Shown in pieces: positions 11,244 through 22,726 of a stretch of DNA of 64,000 bases. Position 1 is the stretch's first letter; every line of letters begins with the position of its first letter. The notes below the pieces were generated by a model. It saw only the letters and a list, made by a program, of their open reading frames with translations, had not been told where the DNA came from and searched no databases. The stretch is from Zygnema cylindricum. Its lineage: Eukaryota > Streptophyta > Zygnematophyceae > Zygnematales > Zygnemataceae. The DNA lies in contig JBBHKE010001830.1 in NCBI GenBank assembly GCA_037447655.1, forward strand, positions 36,746 to 100,745. The letters are read 5' to 3'. The position numbers and the translations under genes were made by a program.

Positions 11244-12717
11244 TTCAGGAATTACAACCGCCTGAGTCGATGCAGCCCCAGGTAAGATAAGATGTCAACC
11301 GAAGAGAATGAAATAAGGGATGTAGGAATGGAGAGATGCTTGCCGGCTGAACGTGTATCCCCTGGCAATTCAAGGCACCCGTCTGTCCCATTCCCCCAAA
11401 TCCTCTTCCACTGCATATTTCCGTAGTGACCGCTTCACTGTCTGTACGCACCTCTCGGCCAAGTCGTCAGCTTCGGGGTGGGTCCCGGCTGGTTAGCCGG
11501 TGGTCTATGAGGCACTGCTCCAATAGGTTAGAGAATTCACCGGCGAACTCGGACCCCTGATCCGTTAGCACCTTAGCTGGGACTCCGAATTGAGACAACA
11601 CTCTCTGCAAGAATGCGTCCGTGATTGCTTTGGACTCCTTCCGGGGAAGTACCACCAATTCGATCCATTTAGAGAAGTGCTCAATCATGACCTGGACAAA
11701 ACGGTTTCCCCTCCGGCTAGTGGGAAGTGGTCCCAGCAAATCTAGTGACCATCTATAAAACATCCCCAGGATGGGGAGGGAGTGAAATTCTGTCTCACCC
11801 TTTTTCTCAAAAGCAGCTTTAACCCGGTCACAAAAAGGACATGTCAGCACCACACGATTGACATGGGCCCGCAACCCATGCCACCAATACGACCCTATGA
11901 CCAGTGAGGTGGTCTGTTTTTGCCCGAAATGCCCGTTTTGCTGGTGAAGCGGAACAATGAGTGTTTCCCGATCTGCCGAAAGAGGAACCACTTTCGTCGT
12001 CCCATTGGCCCATTTCCGAAGAAGAATGCCTCTATCCAATCCGTACGCCGCCATTCGGTTTTGAATGCGGAAAAAGTGAATTTTGACAAGGTGAGGAAGA
12101 GGGGAACCCTTCTGGATAGACTGGAGGGAATAGGCATCATTCCAAATATCCTTGCGGTTGGCTCCAATAAGAGCCTGCCCCTCTACATCTTTAGCAAAAG
12201 TTGACAGTTCTCCTTCGGCCCGAGGAAGCCAAATAAAGGCGGAGGAAGCCCGGATAAGTCCCAGGCTGAGCTTTGGGTCTTCGTCGTGCCGCGCTCCGGT
12301 AAAGTCTCTGGTGGAAGGGTTCGGATTCCTGCTGAGTCCGTCGGCATTCCCATGAATCTCTCTGGCCCGATGGATGATGTTGAAATCATATTCCTGCAAG
12401 ATGAGAACCCATGTGGCCAGCTTGTTAGTCAACTTATTGTTCTCCATGATCCATTTGAGGGGCTGGTGATCCGTGATAAGAGTAAAGTGTACTCCATAAA
12501 GGTAAGGCCGGAAATGCTGTATAGCCCACACAGCTTTGAGTAATTCCCCATGGTAACTGCTGTAATTCCCCTCAGCTCTATTATTACTAGAGCTACCGTA
12601 GGCAACTACATACTCAGCCTTTGCATCATCGAATTGCGCCAAAAGTGCTCCCAATCCGAACCTGCTCCTATTCATATTTAGGAAAAAAGATCGCAGGTGA
12701 TCGAGCATCTGGAGCAC
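11244..12717 (-). pseudogene. Gypsy RNase H and integrase
   Basis: A 416-codon open frame (11467-12717) encodes RNase H in its first 115 residues ('SYHGELLKAVWA', 'TDHQPLKWIM') and then integrase. The integrase shows the HHCC zinc module (HQQNGHFG... ending CPFC) and a DDE core, with first Asp in 'WSLDLLGP' and second Asp in 'LTDQGSEF'. A frameshift near 11490 moves the third catalytic region (THPEAD, then AER) into another frame. Further stops follow down to 11244. RNase H removes the RNA template and integrase inserts the cDNA. Most of the fold is present but the broken frame makes the integrase inactive as it stands. Confidence 0.9.
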
Positions 12718-12786
12718 AGGATGCTACTTAAGGGAATCTTTCAGGAATTAGAAAGTAATCTGTTGTTCTTCTTTCCACTGCCATTC

Positions 12787-13660
12787 CTAGTCTTTTCTCA
12801 ATAATAGATTCAATAGCTGAGCGTGGCTATTGAATTCAAGAATAAACCTTCGGTAATAGTTTGCAAGGCCTAGGAAAGTACGAAGAGCAGAAATGTCCTG
12901 CGAGGGAGGAAGAGCGTCAAGGGCTGCCACCTTAACCATGTGGGGGCCCACTGTCCCAGAAGTTACCTCATGACCCAAATAAATGATTTTTTGCACCTCA
13001 TAGATGCCTTTCCCCGAGTGACACTTCAAGACCCTTGCTTGGAGCGCTCGTAGAACAATCTGTATATGCTCCAAGTGTTCTTCGAATGTCTTGGAGAAGA
13101 TTGCTACATCGTTGATGTAGCATCAACGAAGTTAATTCCCCGGAGAGCCTCGTCCATGGCCCGTTGGAATTTGGCAGGTGCATTTTTGAGGCCAAAGGGC
13201 ATGTATAGCCATTCATACAGCCTGGATCCTGCCCAAAAAGCCGTCCTCTCCCGGTGCTTCGGCTCTATTGCAATCTGGTGAAATCCATTCTTCATATCCA
13301 ACGTGGAGTAGATGGTGGCCCCAGCAAGAGAGTCAAAGATCTCTTCCGGGGTAGGCATAGGATAACGGTCGGAGACAGTTGCCGCGTTGAGCATCTAGTA
13401 GTCCCCACACATCCGAAAATCTACCGTTTTTCCGGAGGAGTCTTTCTTTAGCGAGAGCACGGTTGGTGAGGCAAACTAATGTAGCCCTGTACTCTCCTGC
13501 ACCAGCCCTGCATCCACCAAAGTTTGCACCTTTGTGGTAATGAACTCCTTCTCCTTCAAACAGAGAGGATACTATTTCTGCCAAACAGTTGCCGTCTCGT
13601 CGATCAGGTCTATCCGGAAAGGGGTCCCCTTAAAGATTCCTACATCTGTGTCAGACCAGG
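12787..13660 (-). pseudogene. Gypsy reverse transcriptase, catalytic motif lost
   Basis: Read leftwards from about 13660 the strand shows the pre-RT motif 'DLIDETATVWQK', the fingers block ('ASPTVLSLKKDSSGKTVDF', 'MCGDY'), 'YPMPTPEEIFDSLAGA', the first catalytic Asp in 'STLDMKNGF', 'MPFGLKNAPAKFQ', then the thumb 'YLGHEVTS' and 'FLGLANYYRRF'. The signature that should read YIDD is YIND at about 13102-13113 (GAC to AAC), and the frame shifts just before it. In-frame stops lie near 13480 and 13395. The enzyme would copy element RNA into cDNA, but this copy cannot. Confidence 0.9.
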
Positions 13661-14084
13661 CAAACACGTGCCCGTTCTCCTCTAACAGCTTGGAGAGCTG
13701 GGCCTTCTACTGTGGTTGTGGCTGTTCCCCTAGAGTCCAGTCCATCTTCCCGGGTTCCACTGCCGCCAATGCTTCTAGTGGCCGACCCCATAGGGAGATG
13801 TCGAATTTCAGCTCTACCTGTGGGTCTGTCCCTTTTTCGGTTGTTAAAACGCTGCTGCTGTCAACTTCCCTTGAGCTGCCCTAATCTGAGCCTTGGCTCC
13901 CCCCCACTAAGGAAACTTCTGGGTTTAGTGTGCTAATGAATGAAATTGTGTGATTTTTTCCCTGAATTTTTCCCTTCTTTCTTCTCTCCCCCCCTCAAGC
14001 TGCAGAGTAGCTTGCATGGCCAACAACTGTGGAGCTTGAGGTATGCTCCCCGTGACTTTAGAGACTGGTGGCTAGAGAATGCTA

Positions 14085-15040
14085 GAGAATGTTGCAGCAT
14101 CCAAGAAATTGCATTCAAATCCATACTTTGCCCGATTAAACAACACATTTTTGAGGCTGAGACCCTTGGTGCTGTTGTGGTTGCTTGCCATAATCCCATT
14201 GCTTGTTCCCGTTCCTCAATGCTTGGTGCTGTCCAAGTATTTGCTGTACTGTCAAATATCATCCAAGGTGCGCCTCTCCGGTAAGCATGGCTGTTAGGAA
14301 AAGATACCAGGGTTGGTAGGGCCTTCCATGGATATCCGGGTTCATTGCAACAGAATAAGGGTGCTCGCTCGGCTTTGGTCAATGGTATGGCCATGTGACT
14401 GGTTCGAGAATCTGTTAAACTGTGATGTTGGGATCCGGAACCTGGGTTTTCAACAACTTTTGGAGGATGTAAAGGGGAACCATGTTGGTCAATAAGCCCA
14501 AACTTTGTGGGCTCTTGATCCGACCTGAGCGACATCAAAAACTATTGGAGTCCCTCGAACCTTGGTAACTTGGTTCCAGCTGTTGACCACCTGATTTCTT
14601 TTATCATCTGTGGGGTGAACATTTTCCAAGACGTACCCCACTGGTGTGTCCTGGCGTTCCTATATCTTTGTCATTAGTCGCGTCATCTGGAAGAATGTTC
14701 TGCTGCGGACATCTTGGTGTCCCCTGCCCTGTCCTTCTAATGAATACCCTTGGCACGGCCATCCAGCGATTACTAGATCCACCCTTCCAAGCTTTTTCAA
14801 ATGTGAATTGGTGATATTGTCCATATTCTGGGGAAGCGTGCGGTGAGAGTTAGACATGGAGGACACCGGGAGTTGCTGTGGTTAAAGTTGGTGCAGCTGT
14901 TGCAGTCGGTACTCACAGACTGCACGGGTGTCCGGATCAATCTCGATTGTTGAGTACGCTTTTACTTGGTATCCAGCTTTTAGGACGGCCTCCAGATCGA
15001 AGCTAATGCCAGAAAATAGTGATAGAATCCTGAGTCTTGA
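14085..15040 (-). pseudogene. Retrotransposon-borne cytosine-5 DNA methyltransferase
   Basis: A catalytic-domain-sized C5 DNA methyltransferase (about 320 codons) lies between protease and RT. Motifs in order on the reverse strand: I, SAM-binding LSLFSGI (15005-15025); the acidic IEID block (motif II region); IV, GWPCQGYS with the catalytic Cys codon at about 14753-14755; VI, LENV (ENV at 14618-14626); VIII, QVGSRAH (14507-14527); IX, ALPTLVSFPNSHAYR (about 14280-14322); a PSIEEREQAMG block (about 14194-14226); X, LIGQSMD (about 14119-14139). It would transfer methyl groups from SAM to cytosine. The layout is most like the DNMT3/DRM side of the family, but the subclass is uncertain. It has no N-terminal reader domain. 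Motifs I to VIII stay in one frame interrupted only by stops at 14882 (TAA), 14660 (TAG) and 14489 (TGA, in place of an expected Trp). A frameshift precedes motif IX. Confidence 0.9.
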
Positions 15041-15254
15041 GGGCGGGAACTCTAGTGACACCTCCTGTCGATTGAAGTCTTCCCCTTTGTTAGGAGCTGT
15101 TGAAAGTTCTGACCAGGGAACCTTTGTTTTCCAGATAATATTGCAGCAAAGCTCTTGTCCACTTCTCGCCGAAGTGTGGCCATCTGTCTTAATCGGTTTT
15201 GGTACTCCCTTTCCCACCACTTGGAAGTAGGGAATTGCTAGATGGAGTTGGCGA

Positions 15255-16146
15255 TACCGGAAGAGTAGTCGAACAGCTCTGAAGGGGTTTAGGTAGAGTA
15301 TACGGGATAGCATCGAGACACAGGAACAACTATTTTTCCTCGGTTCCATAAATCGAAGGGGACCACCACTTTGGTGCCCTCCGGATCCTCCTGGTATGAG
15401 ACTGTAATTTGTTCCTTCCATACGCTCAATTCCATGTTCCATCTTGTCCACGTTGCCATTCCCAGCAAAATTACGAACTGATTACCTTCCACCACTAGGA
15501 AGGGAAGCTGAATTTGAACGTGCTTGCCTGCGTCATCTGCAAATTCGATTTCCATGGCTTTTCTGATACCATATACTGGTTAGCTCCCACTGCTGACCGT
15601 GCGCAGGCACATGTCGCTAGGGCTGATTTTTGGCCGAAGTTCCTCGGACATTTGTTTTAATGCTGAGGTGGTGATGAGATTATTGAGAGCTCTGGTATCC
15701 ACCACTGCATCCTTGTACCCGTCGTATTCATTAAGTTTAAAATTTCCCGTTCCGTTTAGAATAAGAGCCACTGATAGGGCCTTATAATCTTTATCCGCCA
15801 TAAAGGTTTTTGGTTCCTCCGACATGAAGACTGTCTTGGGTGGTTCTGCCAACGCGACCCTTTCCCTCCTGGTGTGAATCTCTTCCCGTAGTGCCTGAAT
15901 GAGGGTTTCTTCGGGGAGATTGTGGGAGGAAGCTAGCGTATTGACGTGCGTCAGGGTGTAGGGCATCAAGTGCCGTACTAACATGACTGCGGGTTTGGAG
16001 GAAGGAGGGTGAGCTTTGGGCGATGAAATTGGTGAGTCCTTTTCCTCCGATTTCTCCTGTCTCCCCCCTCCTTCTTCCTCACTTTCTGCGTCAAAATTTG
16101 CTGTTGGAGGTGTCACTAGCGGAGCCGTGGGTGGTCTCTCGGCCAA
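15255..16146 (-). pseudogene. Gypsy aspartic protease
   Basis: Retropepsin-like region in two frames (15580-16146 and 15289-15555). The active-site stretch is 'AVVDTRALNNLITTSALK' with DTR at 15691-15699 instead of DTG (AGA for GGA), followed by the C-terminal half with 'FVILLGMATW', the usual second signature. The Pro/Ser/Glu-rich stretch at the start (16000-16146) is a linker from gag. A protease of this kind cuts the Gag-Pol polyprotein. The Gly-to-Arg change and the frame break at about 15570 should inactivate it. The methyltransferase follows directly downstream. Confidence 0.78.
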
Positions 16147-16196
16147 GTATCTTTCGAACCATTCATGATCTGTTTCAGTGGTTACTGTATTTTGTT

Positions 16197-19100
16197 TTAG
16201 CTATGATTTCTTGTAATCTTCGAGACTGAAGGAAGTTTCTTTGGAGCCAAGGGAGACGGATGAGTCGGTTTCAGGCCTAGCATAATGTCAATGTTCAAAA
16301 GAACTGCTCGCGGTGTAAAGGATAAGGGACCCGTGGCTTTGCGGCTGTGGTCCTTTTGTTCCATCGGCTGTTTGTTCTTTCTCGGGGAGGACGTTGTAGA
16401 GCAGAGTTGCCTGCGACTATCCCCTACACCAATGTTCCAGGCCCCGGACCGAAATGTCCGGGCATGATGAGCCTTCGGCGGCTCCATATCCCAACCCATT
16501 AGTTCATCATCATCTTCACCCACTGTAGTCTGCTACTCCAGCTTATCTAGCCTTTGTAACAATTCTTGTTTTTGTTTTTGCAGTTTTTGAGCAGGCGCAA
16601 GAGGATGAGGTGTGCGGGAAGTTGATCCCAGGCAGAGAGCAGCCAGCTCGGCAGCCAAGGCGGCCAATTGAGTGCTCTGCTGCTGAATGATTTGTTGCGG
16701 AGTCAGTCTGTTGGGTGTTAATTCATCTGGAGATCGACGTCCCCAGGGATACAAAATTTGTAATGGAAGAGAGTTAAAAATTGTTTCCCCTTCTCCGATG
16801 AATAAGGCATATTGCATCATCTCCTTTAAGACTCCATTTTTCCGAAAACATTGTCCTTCTTTGTGGCCCATGAACCCACAAGCCTCACATTTTGACCCCT
16901 TAGTAGTATACGTTCCCCTTAGCTCATTTGAGATCTGACCATCATCAAATTAAGGAAGACTAGTTTGTCTGAACTGGGATTGAGACATCTTAGCGGTTTC
17001 AGACCGTGAATTAGGTTTATAAATGTCCTTGTTGACTAGCCTGCGGTCTCCTCCTCCTTGCTTGCGTTCCTGCTGGTTTCAGGTACGTTCTGCACGTTCT
17101 TTCTAAAACTCCTTTTTCTTGATAGCGAGTTATTGGTTGAGCTTCCTTAGACATTGTTTCCACCCGTGACCGGTTTGGTTACAGTTCAGGCAATTGTAAA
17201 GGTAAACTCTTTCGTCCGCGCCCATCGAAGGTTCGGGTTTGCGGTCAGATTCTTTTTTCCCCTTAAGTTTCCGCAAAGCTTGAAGTTCGGTCTGTTCCTC
17301 TTGGTTGAGAGATGATTCCGCGGCAAAACCTGCAAAGTTGGCTCCCGACTTCCCAGTAACAGCCTTTTCTCTTGCTTCGCTGTGCATAAAATGATCATAC
17401 AACTTCATGGCAGCCAATGAGATTTCCTGAGCCGTGGGATTCCGGTCGTGAATGGCCTGACTGGCACTCTAATTGTCGAGAGCTGCCTGTCTTGTTGGCC
17501 CGAACGAATTTTGAACAGCGACATAATACTTAGTGGCCATAGCCGAGGTATCAATGGTTGACAATTTGGTCTTTTAGCAGAGGCTGGAGAGGCGATTGAA
17601 CATCGTCTGAGGGGTTTCATTCTTCAAACAACAGAAGTCTGTAAACTCCTTAATTGCAGTTTCGTTCCTTTCTGTGTAAAGGAGTCTCCATGCGTCCATA
17701 AGAGTGCTGCATGGATTCGGGTTGGCGACCATCCGGGTGGCTGCCTCAGCGGCCTGTACGGCCTGCAGGTGGTTGACATAGGCCCTGCCTTGGGCCTGCA
17801 GTTTCATGTCCATAGTGAAAGTGGGGGTAAGAGGAGCTGTGCCGATAGCAGCCAAGTTGGTCGCTGCTTGAAGAGCATCGGCGTCCATAACCAGATCAAA
17901 TATTTTGATGCTTGGAGCCATCAACAAAGGCTGACGCTCCTTATAGTCGGGCAAAGCTCCTCCGACTAGATAATTGACTATCATTGAGAACATAGTGGTT
18001 TCAAAATCTGCTGGGATGCCCCCCCCCCTGTATTTGTTGATTTCAGACTGCGTGAAGAATTTCCACAACAGTTCAAAATCAGAGAAAGCAATTCCGGAGT
18101 TGTCCCGGGTGAAGATCCAGATGTCTCCCATTCTCTTTTCTTCTTCGGTAAGTTTAGGGAACCATGGTGATGCTTGTCCGGTCGGGCTGACAAATTGAGC
18201 CAGTGAGATTGCTCCAGGATCTGTTACCTCAAGATCTAAACCGGTCCCTCCTCCAATAGGAAGGGTGGTTGTACCAGCAGTGCCCCCCCCCCCACTGAGG
18301 AAGGTATGGCTCTTGAAAAAGTGGGATAGTCGTCTGCCCCTCTATATCTTGGAGAGGCGCGTGCTTTCCGGAGAACTTCTTCTTCCGATGGTATGTGAAG
18401 ATGAGGACGAGGTCCTCATGAATGGATGGCGGTGGAGAGGGTGATGACAAGAAACTTGGAGGAGAAGGTGACTGTTTCCTGAAAGAAGTCTGCTTCTTAG
18501 GTCGCCTCCAGGGATCTTCGGGAGGAGGAGTTCCGCAACTAGAGGATGGCGACCATCTGTGAGGAGGCAAGTAGACCTCCTGTTTGTGGGGTAGGCGAAG
18601 AGGACCTGGAAACCCACGGACTGCTTTGCGGGAGAGATGGATGGCAAGGGGGAAGAGGAGTGAGGGGGTGATGGAGGAGGAGTGGTCAGTCCGAGAAAAA
18701 TGTGTAGTGTTCGGTCGGGTTGTACCTGCACCACGGCCTCCATGGTGGAAGATCCCGCGACCGAAACAAAGGTAAAGAGAGCAGTAGCCGCGGTTACCGA
18801 ATTAATCCGCAAATCTGCACCCAACCCCTCTTTGTTAGGCCTTGTTGTTTTCTCCCCTTCCCGCTGAAAAGGAGATTCTAGTCTCAGTGCTGGTGAAGTC
18901 TTGGGATCTCACGTGACGGGAGGAGTTGCATAATCCAGAGGTTGTACTTCCATCGCGGGACCTATTCTACGAGGAGGAGCTACTTGTCCACTAAGGATTC
19001 CCCCAGATCTCCGTCTAGCTTCCCGTATCAAGATCAGCTCCTGTTCCAATGCTCTCTTCCATTCCTCTTCAAGAGCATCCCAATCTATTGCGACGGGTCC

Positions 19101-20128
19101 GGCCCCCGCCGTAGCCTTATCCTGCGATCGCAGGATCGCAACCAATTTTTGGGTGCTGCTCACCACACCCGAGAGATCCGCAATCCCCAAACCAGGTACC
19201 TTGGGGTCCGTAGGCCTTGAACGCCATAGTCTTTCGGATGGTCAGACAAGTGGTTCCGAAGGAGACCTAGAACATAGGGAAATTGAGGCAGAAGGAAATA
19301 ACAACTTTTCTTTGACTAAGGGAGCAAATCGACCTTTGCTGTCCCGATGGTTGAACCGGAAATTTCTCTGAGGCTCGGGTAACTTTCGCTTGCTACTCCC
19401 TTCTGTGGTCCGGCTCGAGAAGTTGCTGTGCCCCTAAAAATTCTACTAGTGGTAGTTTCCTGAGATATAGTGGGTTGTTGTCGGGTAGTTGATAGCATCT
19501 CCAGTTGCTCTCGGTCTGAGATGGGAGAGCCACTCTCGGACGAGCTACTTGGAGCTCCACTACTCCCACTGACGTATAATTCGGGCTCGGTTGCTTCTTG
19601 CAACGCGCTGCACCAGCTCCTTCTTAACCTTCAACTCATGGATATTGTGAAGGGCTAAAATCTCCTTACGACCGGGTCTGTTTTGATCTGACAAAAGTTC
19701 GGGTCCATGTATGTCTCCACTATCGGAGCCTTGGATCAGGTGTAACGTACCACCTTGGGAGGGTGTCTTTGGACCGCTTCCTTATGAGCCAAACCCTTCC
19801 TACGAGATTGGGGAGGAAAATTATGTCTTTCTACCTTCTTCGTAGCCCTAGCCCTAGCCGCCTCGGACAACGTCGGAAAGTTTTCATGGGAAAAGACCAG
19901 AGGAGGTGGAGGTGAGGGTTGCCTCTCTGTATGCCTTGGAGGATTCTCAACTACAACCGGCTCGGGAATCATTCCCTTAAGAAACTGTTCAGTGTTCAAA
20001 GCTAAGGCGAAAGGGACAGCTTCTTTAGGCACCTGTGACTCTTCTTCTCGTGCTACCGCTACTTGTCTCTCTTATTCTTGCGGACTGACACCGGAAGGAT
20101 CCCTATCCTGAGCTTCTCCTCCGCCCAT
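16197..20128 (-). pseudogene. Gypsy gag with two zinc knuckles
   Basis: The likely gag ATG is at 20128 (reverse strand), 100 bases inside the right LTR. The N-terminal 1.3 kb is low-complexity, Pro/Ser/Arg-rich and broken by stops (one after about 17 codons). The capsid-like core is 17574-18131 ('GIAFSDFELLWKFFTQSEI', 'WRLLYTERNETAIKEFTDF') and matches the second copy at 7441-9052. Two CCHC knuckles follow: CLNCNQTGHGWKQC near 17150-17190, and CEACGFMGHKEGQC near 16855-16895. A Gln/Leu-rich coiled-coil-like stretch lies at 16533-16710. Gag packages RNA, and the paired knuckles bind it. The long N-terminal extension is unusual for Gypsy gag. Confidence 0.8.
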
Positions 20129-20228
20129 GACTTACAGTAGCAAATGAGCTAGATCTCTCAGATAAAGTCCACCACCCTAAACAATTATCCTCTTCAACAA
20201 AAGGGGACAGGTAGCTTTTTCAGTACAG

Positions 20229-21414
20229 TGCTTTTCTGCCGAAAGCTCACTAAGTGCTACACTCCCAACCACTCTCCAAAAAATAGGGAGGATCGGAGGG
20301 TCGTCCGATCCAAACCGCAAGAATTCCGGGCAAAAACCAAAGATGACCACAAAAGTGTGCAAAGAACTCCCACGCAGAAATATAGAAATAACAAAAATCG
20401 GCTCTCTCAGATTAAACAATATCACCTTGCCCCAGAGAATTGAAATAAATATATAAATGAATGATAATGGTGAAGCGAATTCACATACCCTAGAGTGCAA
20501 CGATGACCAAACTCAAAAGAAAAAAATTCTCCCAAGAACCCCGAAGACATGTAAGAATCTCCCTCACCCCTCCCGGTTCCACCGTACGTATCCAACAAGA
20601 CTCTTCTTAGTTTCAAACAGCGAAAGTCCAAACCGCCCAAAACGAGGATAGTGCCAACTACCCACCCATGCTACGGTCTCCACAAAAGACAATCCAAATC
20701 AAAGATAACAATAGAGTCCACAACAAAATGGAAACGTTCTCCAACAGAAAGATTGATTTATTTCTCAAGGGGTTTTCTCAGGAGATAGTACTGAAAAAGC
20801 GACCTGTCTCCTTCGGCCCCAAGTGCCTTATACAACCAAAGTTTGTCCTACTGGAAGTGCCAAAGTCAAAGCAATTCCAAAAGCCAATCAGCGGCCAAAA
20901 ATTGTCATCGCATGGACATATGACAAAACAGATTGTACTACACTAAGGGCAAAAAATTAGGCGACTCGTTTTGGCTGGAATTACAGCTTTTGGTCCTCCT
21001 AGTCTACAGTAGTGGGCAACAAAGTCGTGAATTGACGTGAAACGCCTAACTTTGACTCGATGTCATAAATGCTCTGCCAGTCTGTTGGACCCAAACTAAC
21101 ATCCTACTGACAGCTAATAGCAAGATCTACGGGACAATCTTAAAGGTTGCATGCCATTCCACAATGTATCCCTCCACTAGAGCTACACAGAATGGATGCC
21201 ATGAAATGAAGCCGCTACCTTTACACCGGACTAACTCCGCAGCCCGACCTCCGTTTAAGGTGAACTAAAGTGCGTTGTGCTTCACGGTAAAAATACAAAG
21301 TTATGATCCGACGGGTTGTCGCCTCCCCTTCTCTGTATGCTGGAGTCTGCACAAGGTGGAAAGAGGCCCTAGGACTTCTAGGAGTGCAAATGTGCCGAAG
21401 ATGCACACGAGCTT
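20229..21414 (-). repeat. Right LTR (5' LTR) of the methyltransferase Gypsy
   Basis: Partner of 9252-10440. As the 5' LTR of a reverse-strand element it should hold the promoter. The adjoining leader (20129-20228) has no clear tRNA-complementary primer site that I can see. Immediately outside lies a tRNA-like sequence. Confidence 0.88.
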
Positions 21415-21436
21415 AACACCCATACTAGGGGAAAGT

Positions 21437-21508
21437 GAGTCGGCCAGGGCTCGAACCTGGGACGTCTAACTTTAGCTGTCAGTGCACCAACCACTGTGCC
21501 ACTAGCTC
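21437..21508 (-). repeat. tRNA-like sequence (degenerate tRNA or SINE head)
   Basis: The reverse strand folds as a cloverleaf. It has an A-box TGGCACAGTGG, D stem gcac/gtgc, a 5-bp anticodon stem ctgac/gttag with one G-T pair, and a perfect T arm ccagg-ttcgagc-cctgg containing B-box GGTTCGAGCCC. The acceptor stem has two mismatches, and loop position 33 is G rather than U. A functional tRNA is therefore unlikely, and a tRNA pseudogene or SINE head is more plausible. It sits 22 bp outside the Gypsy 5' LTR. Confidence 0.6.
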
Positions 21509-21689
21509 GATGTACAGCCTGGCGGATCCGTACCTATTTCTTTTAGGCGGATTCGAGTGTGACGTATCACATTCTACCCCGTATTGAACCGGCATTCACG
21601 TGCTAGTCCAACAGGCCTTACGTCCAAAGGAAACGGATCACGATAATCACCGATCACCACGCCCTACAATATCTTCAATCACAGCCAAA

Positions 21690-22054
21690 GTTGTCAAAAA
21701 AATAGGCGTGGATTTGAGGCAATTGGTGCCCCTTAAGAAGAAGAAGAAGCAGCAACAGCATCAGTTGCCATAATCACGATCAAAGTACAAAGAGGAAACT
21801 TTCACAAATACCCACAAATGAAAAACTCCACAATGAAGCACCAAGCAAATCAGACACACACTAGGTCTGGAAATTTGCCACAATGAAGAAAATACACCAA
21901 AGAAAATACATGCAGAATTTCACACAATTCTGCCAAAAGATCACAATGATCTTATAATTCAAAAAACCCAAAAACAGCTTCACAGTTTTTCATACAAAAA
22001 AAACCCTAACTTCCAAAATATTCGAAGTCCAACATATACAAGTGAGCCTTCAAC
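21690..22054 (-). mobile_element. Partial second unit: Copia-1 leader and gag start
   Basis: Nearly identical to 26950-27305, the leader and gag start of the neighbouring Copia-1, but lying beyond that element's 3' LTR. This is the arrangement expected if the LTR at 22055-22703 is shared by two tandem units, with the second cut off at about 21690. Confidence 0.8.
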
Positions 22055-22703
22055 TGATCTAAACCATACCACAATTACCGTGGTCCATCGATACACTAAA
22101 TCTTTACCAAACCAAACCTTCGTCATATACCGTACAAACTATTTACATCAATCTTTAACTCTAGCCGCGGCTAAAGTGTGCAGCAAAAGTTCTTTCACCG
22201 AAATGACGGCGCACTTCAATATTTCACTTTCAAAAATGACACCGAACTCCGTCCGGCGTCCACGCATTCGTTCCCACTGAAGATGAACCTCCACGTGTAA
22301 ATCGAGTCACCAAATGACTGCGTACTTCGTCGTCCACATCAACCAACCTTGACTACCCCCACATACCGACACGTGTGCCTGAGGTGTACCAAGTCTGTGT
22401 ACTCCATTTGGAGTTACATAAACACTGAATCTTGCCTACGACAATTTAGCTTTCATACGAATTGCTATGGCTGCGGTGCTCTACCAGCGCAGCTGTTATG
22501 TTTAGAGCAGCGCAACTGTTTACTCAAGCTGTTATGACTGCGGTGTTCTACTAGCGCACTTGCGACATTAGAGCAGCGCTACATGGCAGCATAACAACGA
22601 AGTATAGAGAGAATTACATGTTTCCAGCTGCGACGTCAGACTTAGCGCAGCATGGCAGTTTAGCAACGAGATATAGAGAGGACTGAAGGTTTCCAAAATA
22701 ACA
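22055..22703 (-). repeat. Copia-1 3' LTR
   Basis: Starts 'tgatctaaacc' and ends 'aataaca' on the forward strand (TG...CA). Pairs with 27306-27952. The stretch 22440-22690 is rich in GCAGC/GCTGC and 'atggcag' words. Confidence 0.9.
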
Positions 22704-22726
22704 CTCCCCTAAACCTTTAGACTCTC

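Larger units (their letters stand above)
9252..21414 (-). mobile_element. Ty3/Gypsy retrotransposon with methyltransferase and PHD finger
   Basis: A complete reverse-strand LTR retrotransposon. Two direct LTRs of 1189 and 1186 bp (9252-10440, 20229-21414) bracket an internal region of 9.8 kb. On the reverse strand the order is gag with two zinc knuckles, aspartic protease, cytosine-5 DNA methyltransferase, reverse transcriptase, RNase H, integrase and PHD finger. The order RT-RNase H-integrase is the Gypsy order. The element is dead: several frames shift, stops interrupt most domains, and the protease and RT catalytic motifs are altered. I found no clear target-site duplication (left flank 'gatag', right flank 'aacac') and no convincing primer-binding site, so exact ends may be off by a few bases. 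Confidence 0.9.

Noticed and set aside
11828-12543. Forward and alternative-frame ORFs over the Gypsy integrase/RNase H
   Set aside because: Shadows of the 416-codon reverse frame with clear domain motifs.
14085-15040. Host methyltransferase gene into which a retrotransposon inserted
   Set aside because: The domain is intronless, on the same strand and precisely between protease and RT inside a two-LTR element, which fits an element-encoded domain better.
20129-20228. Primer-binding site next to the Gypsy 5' LTR
   Set aside because: No stretch complementary to a tRNA 3' end that I could recognise.
21437-21508. Functional tRNA gene
   Set aside because: Position 33 is not U, the apparent anticodon would be of suppressor type, and the acceptor stem has two mismatches.
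22440-22690. CRISPR-like or satellite array in the GCAGC-rich block
   Set aside because: No fixed unit length or regular spacers; the words vary and overlap.
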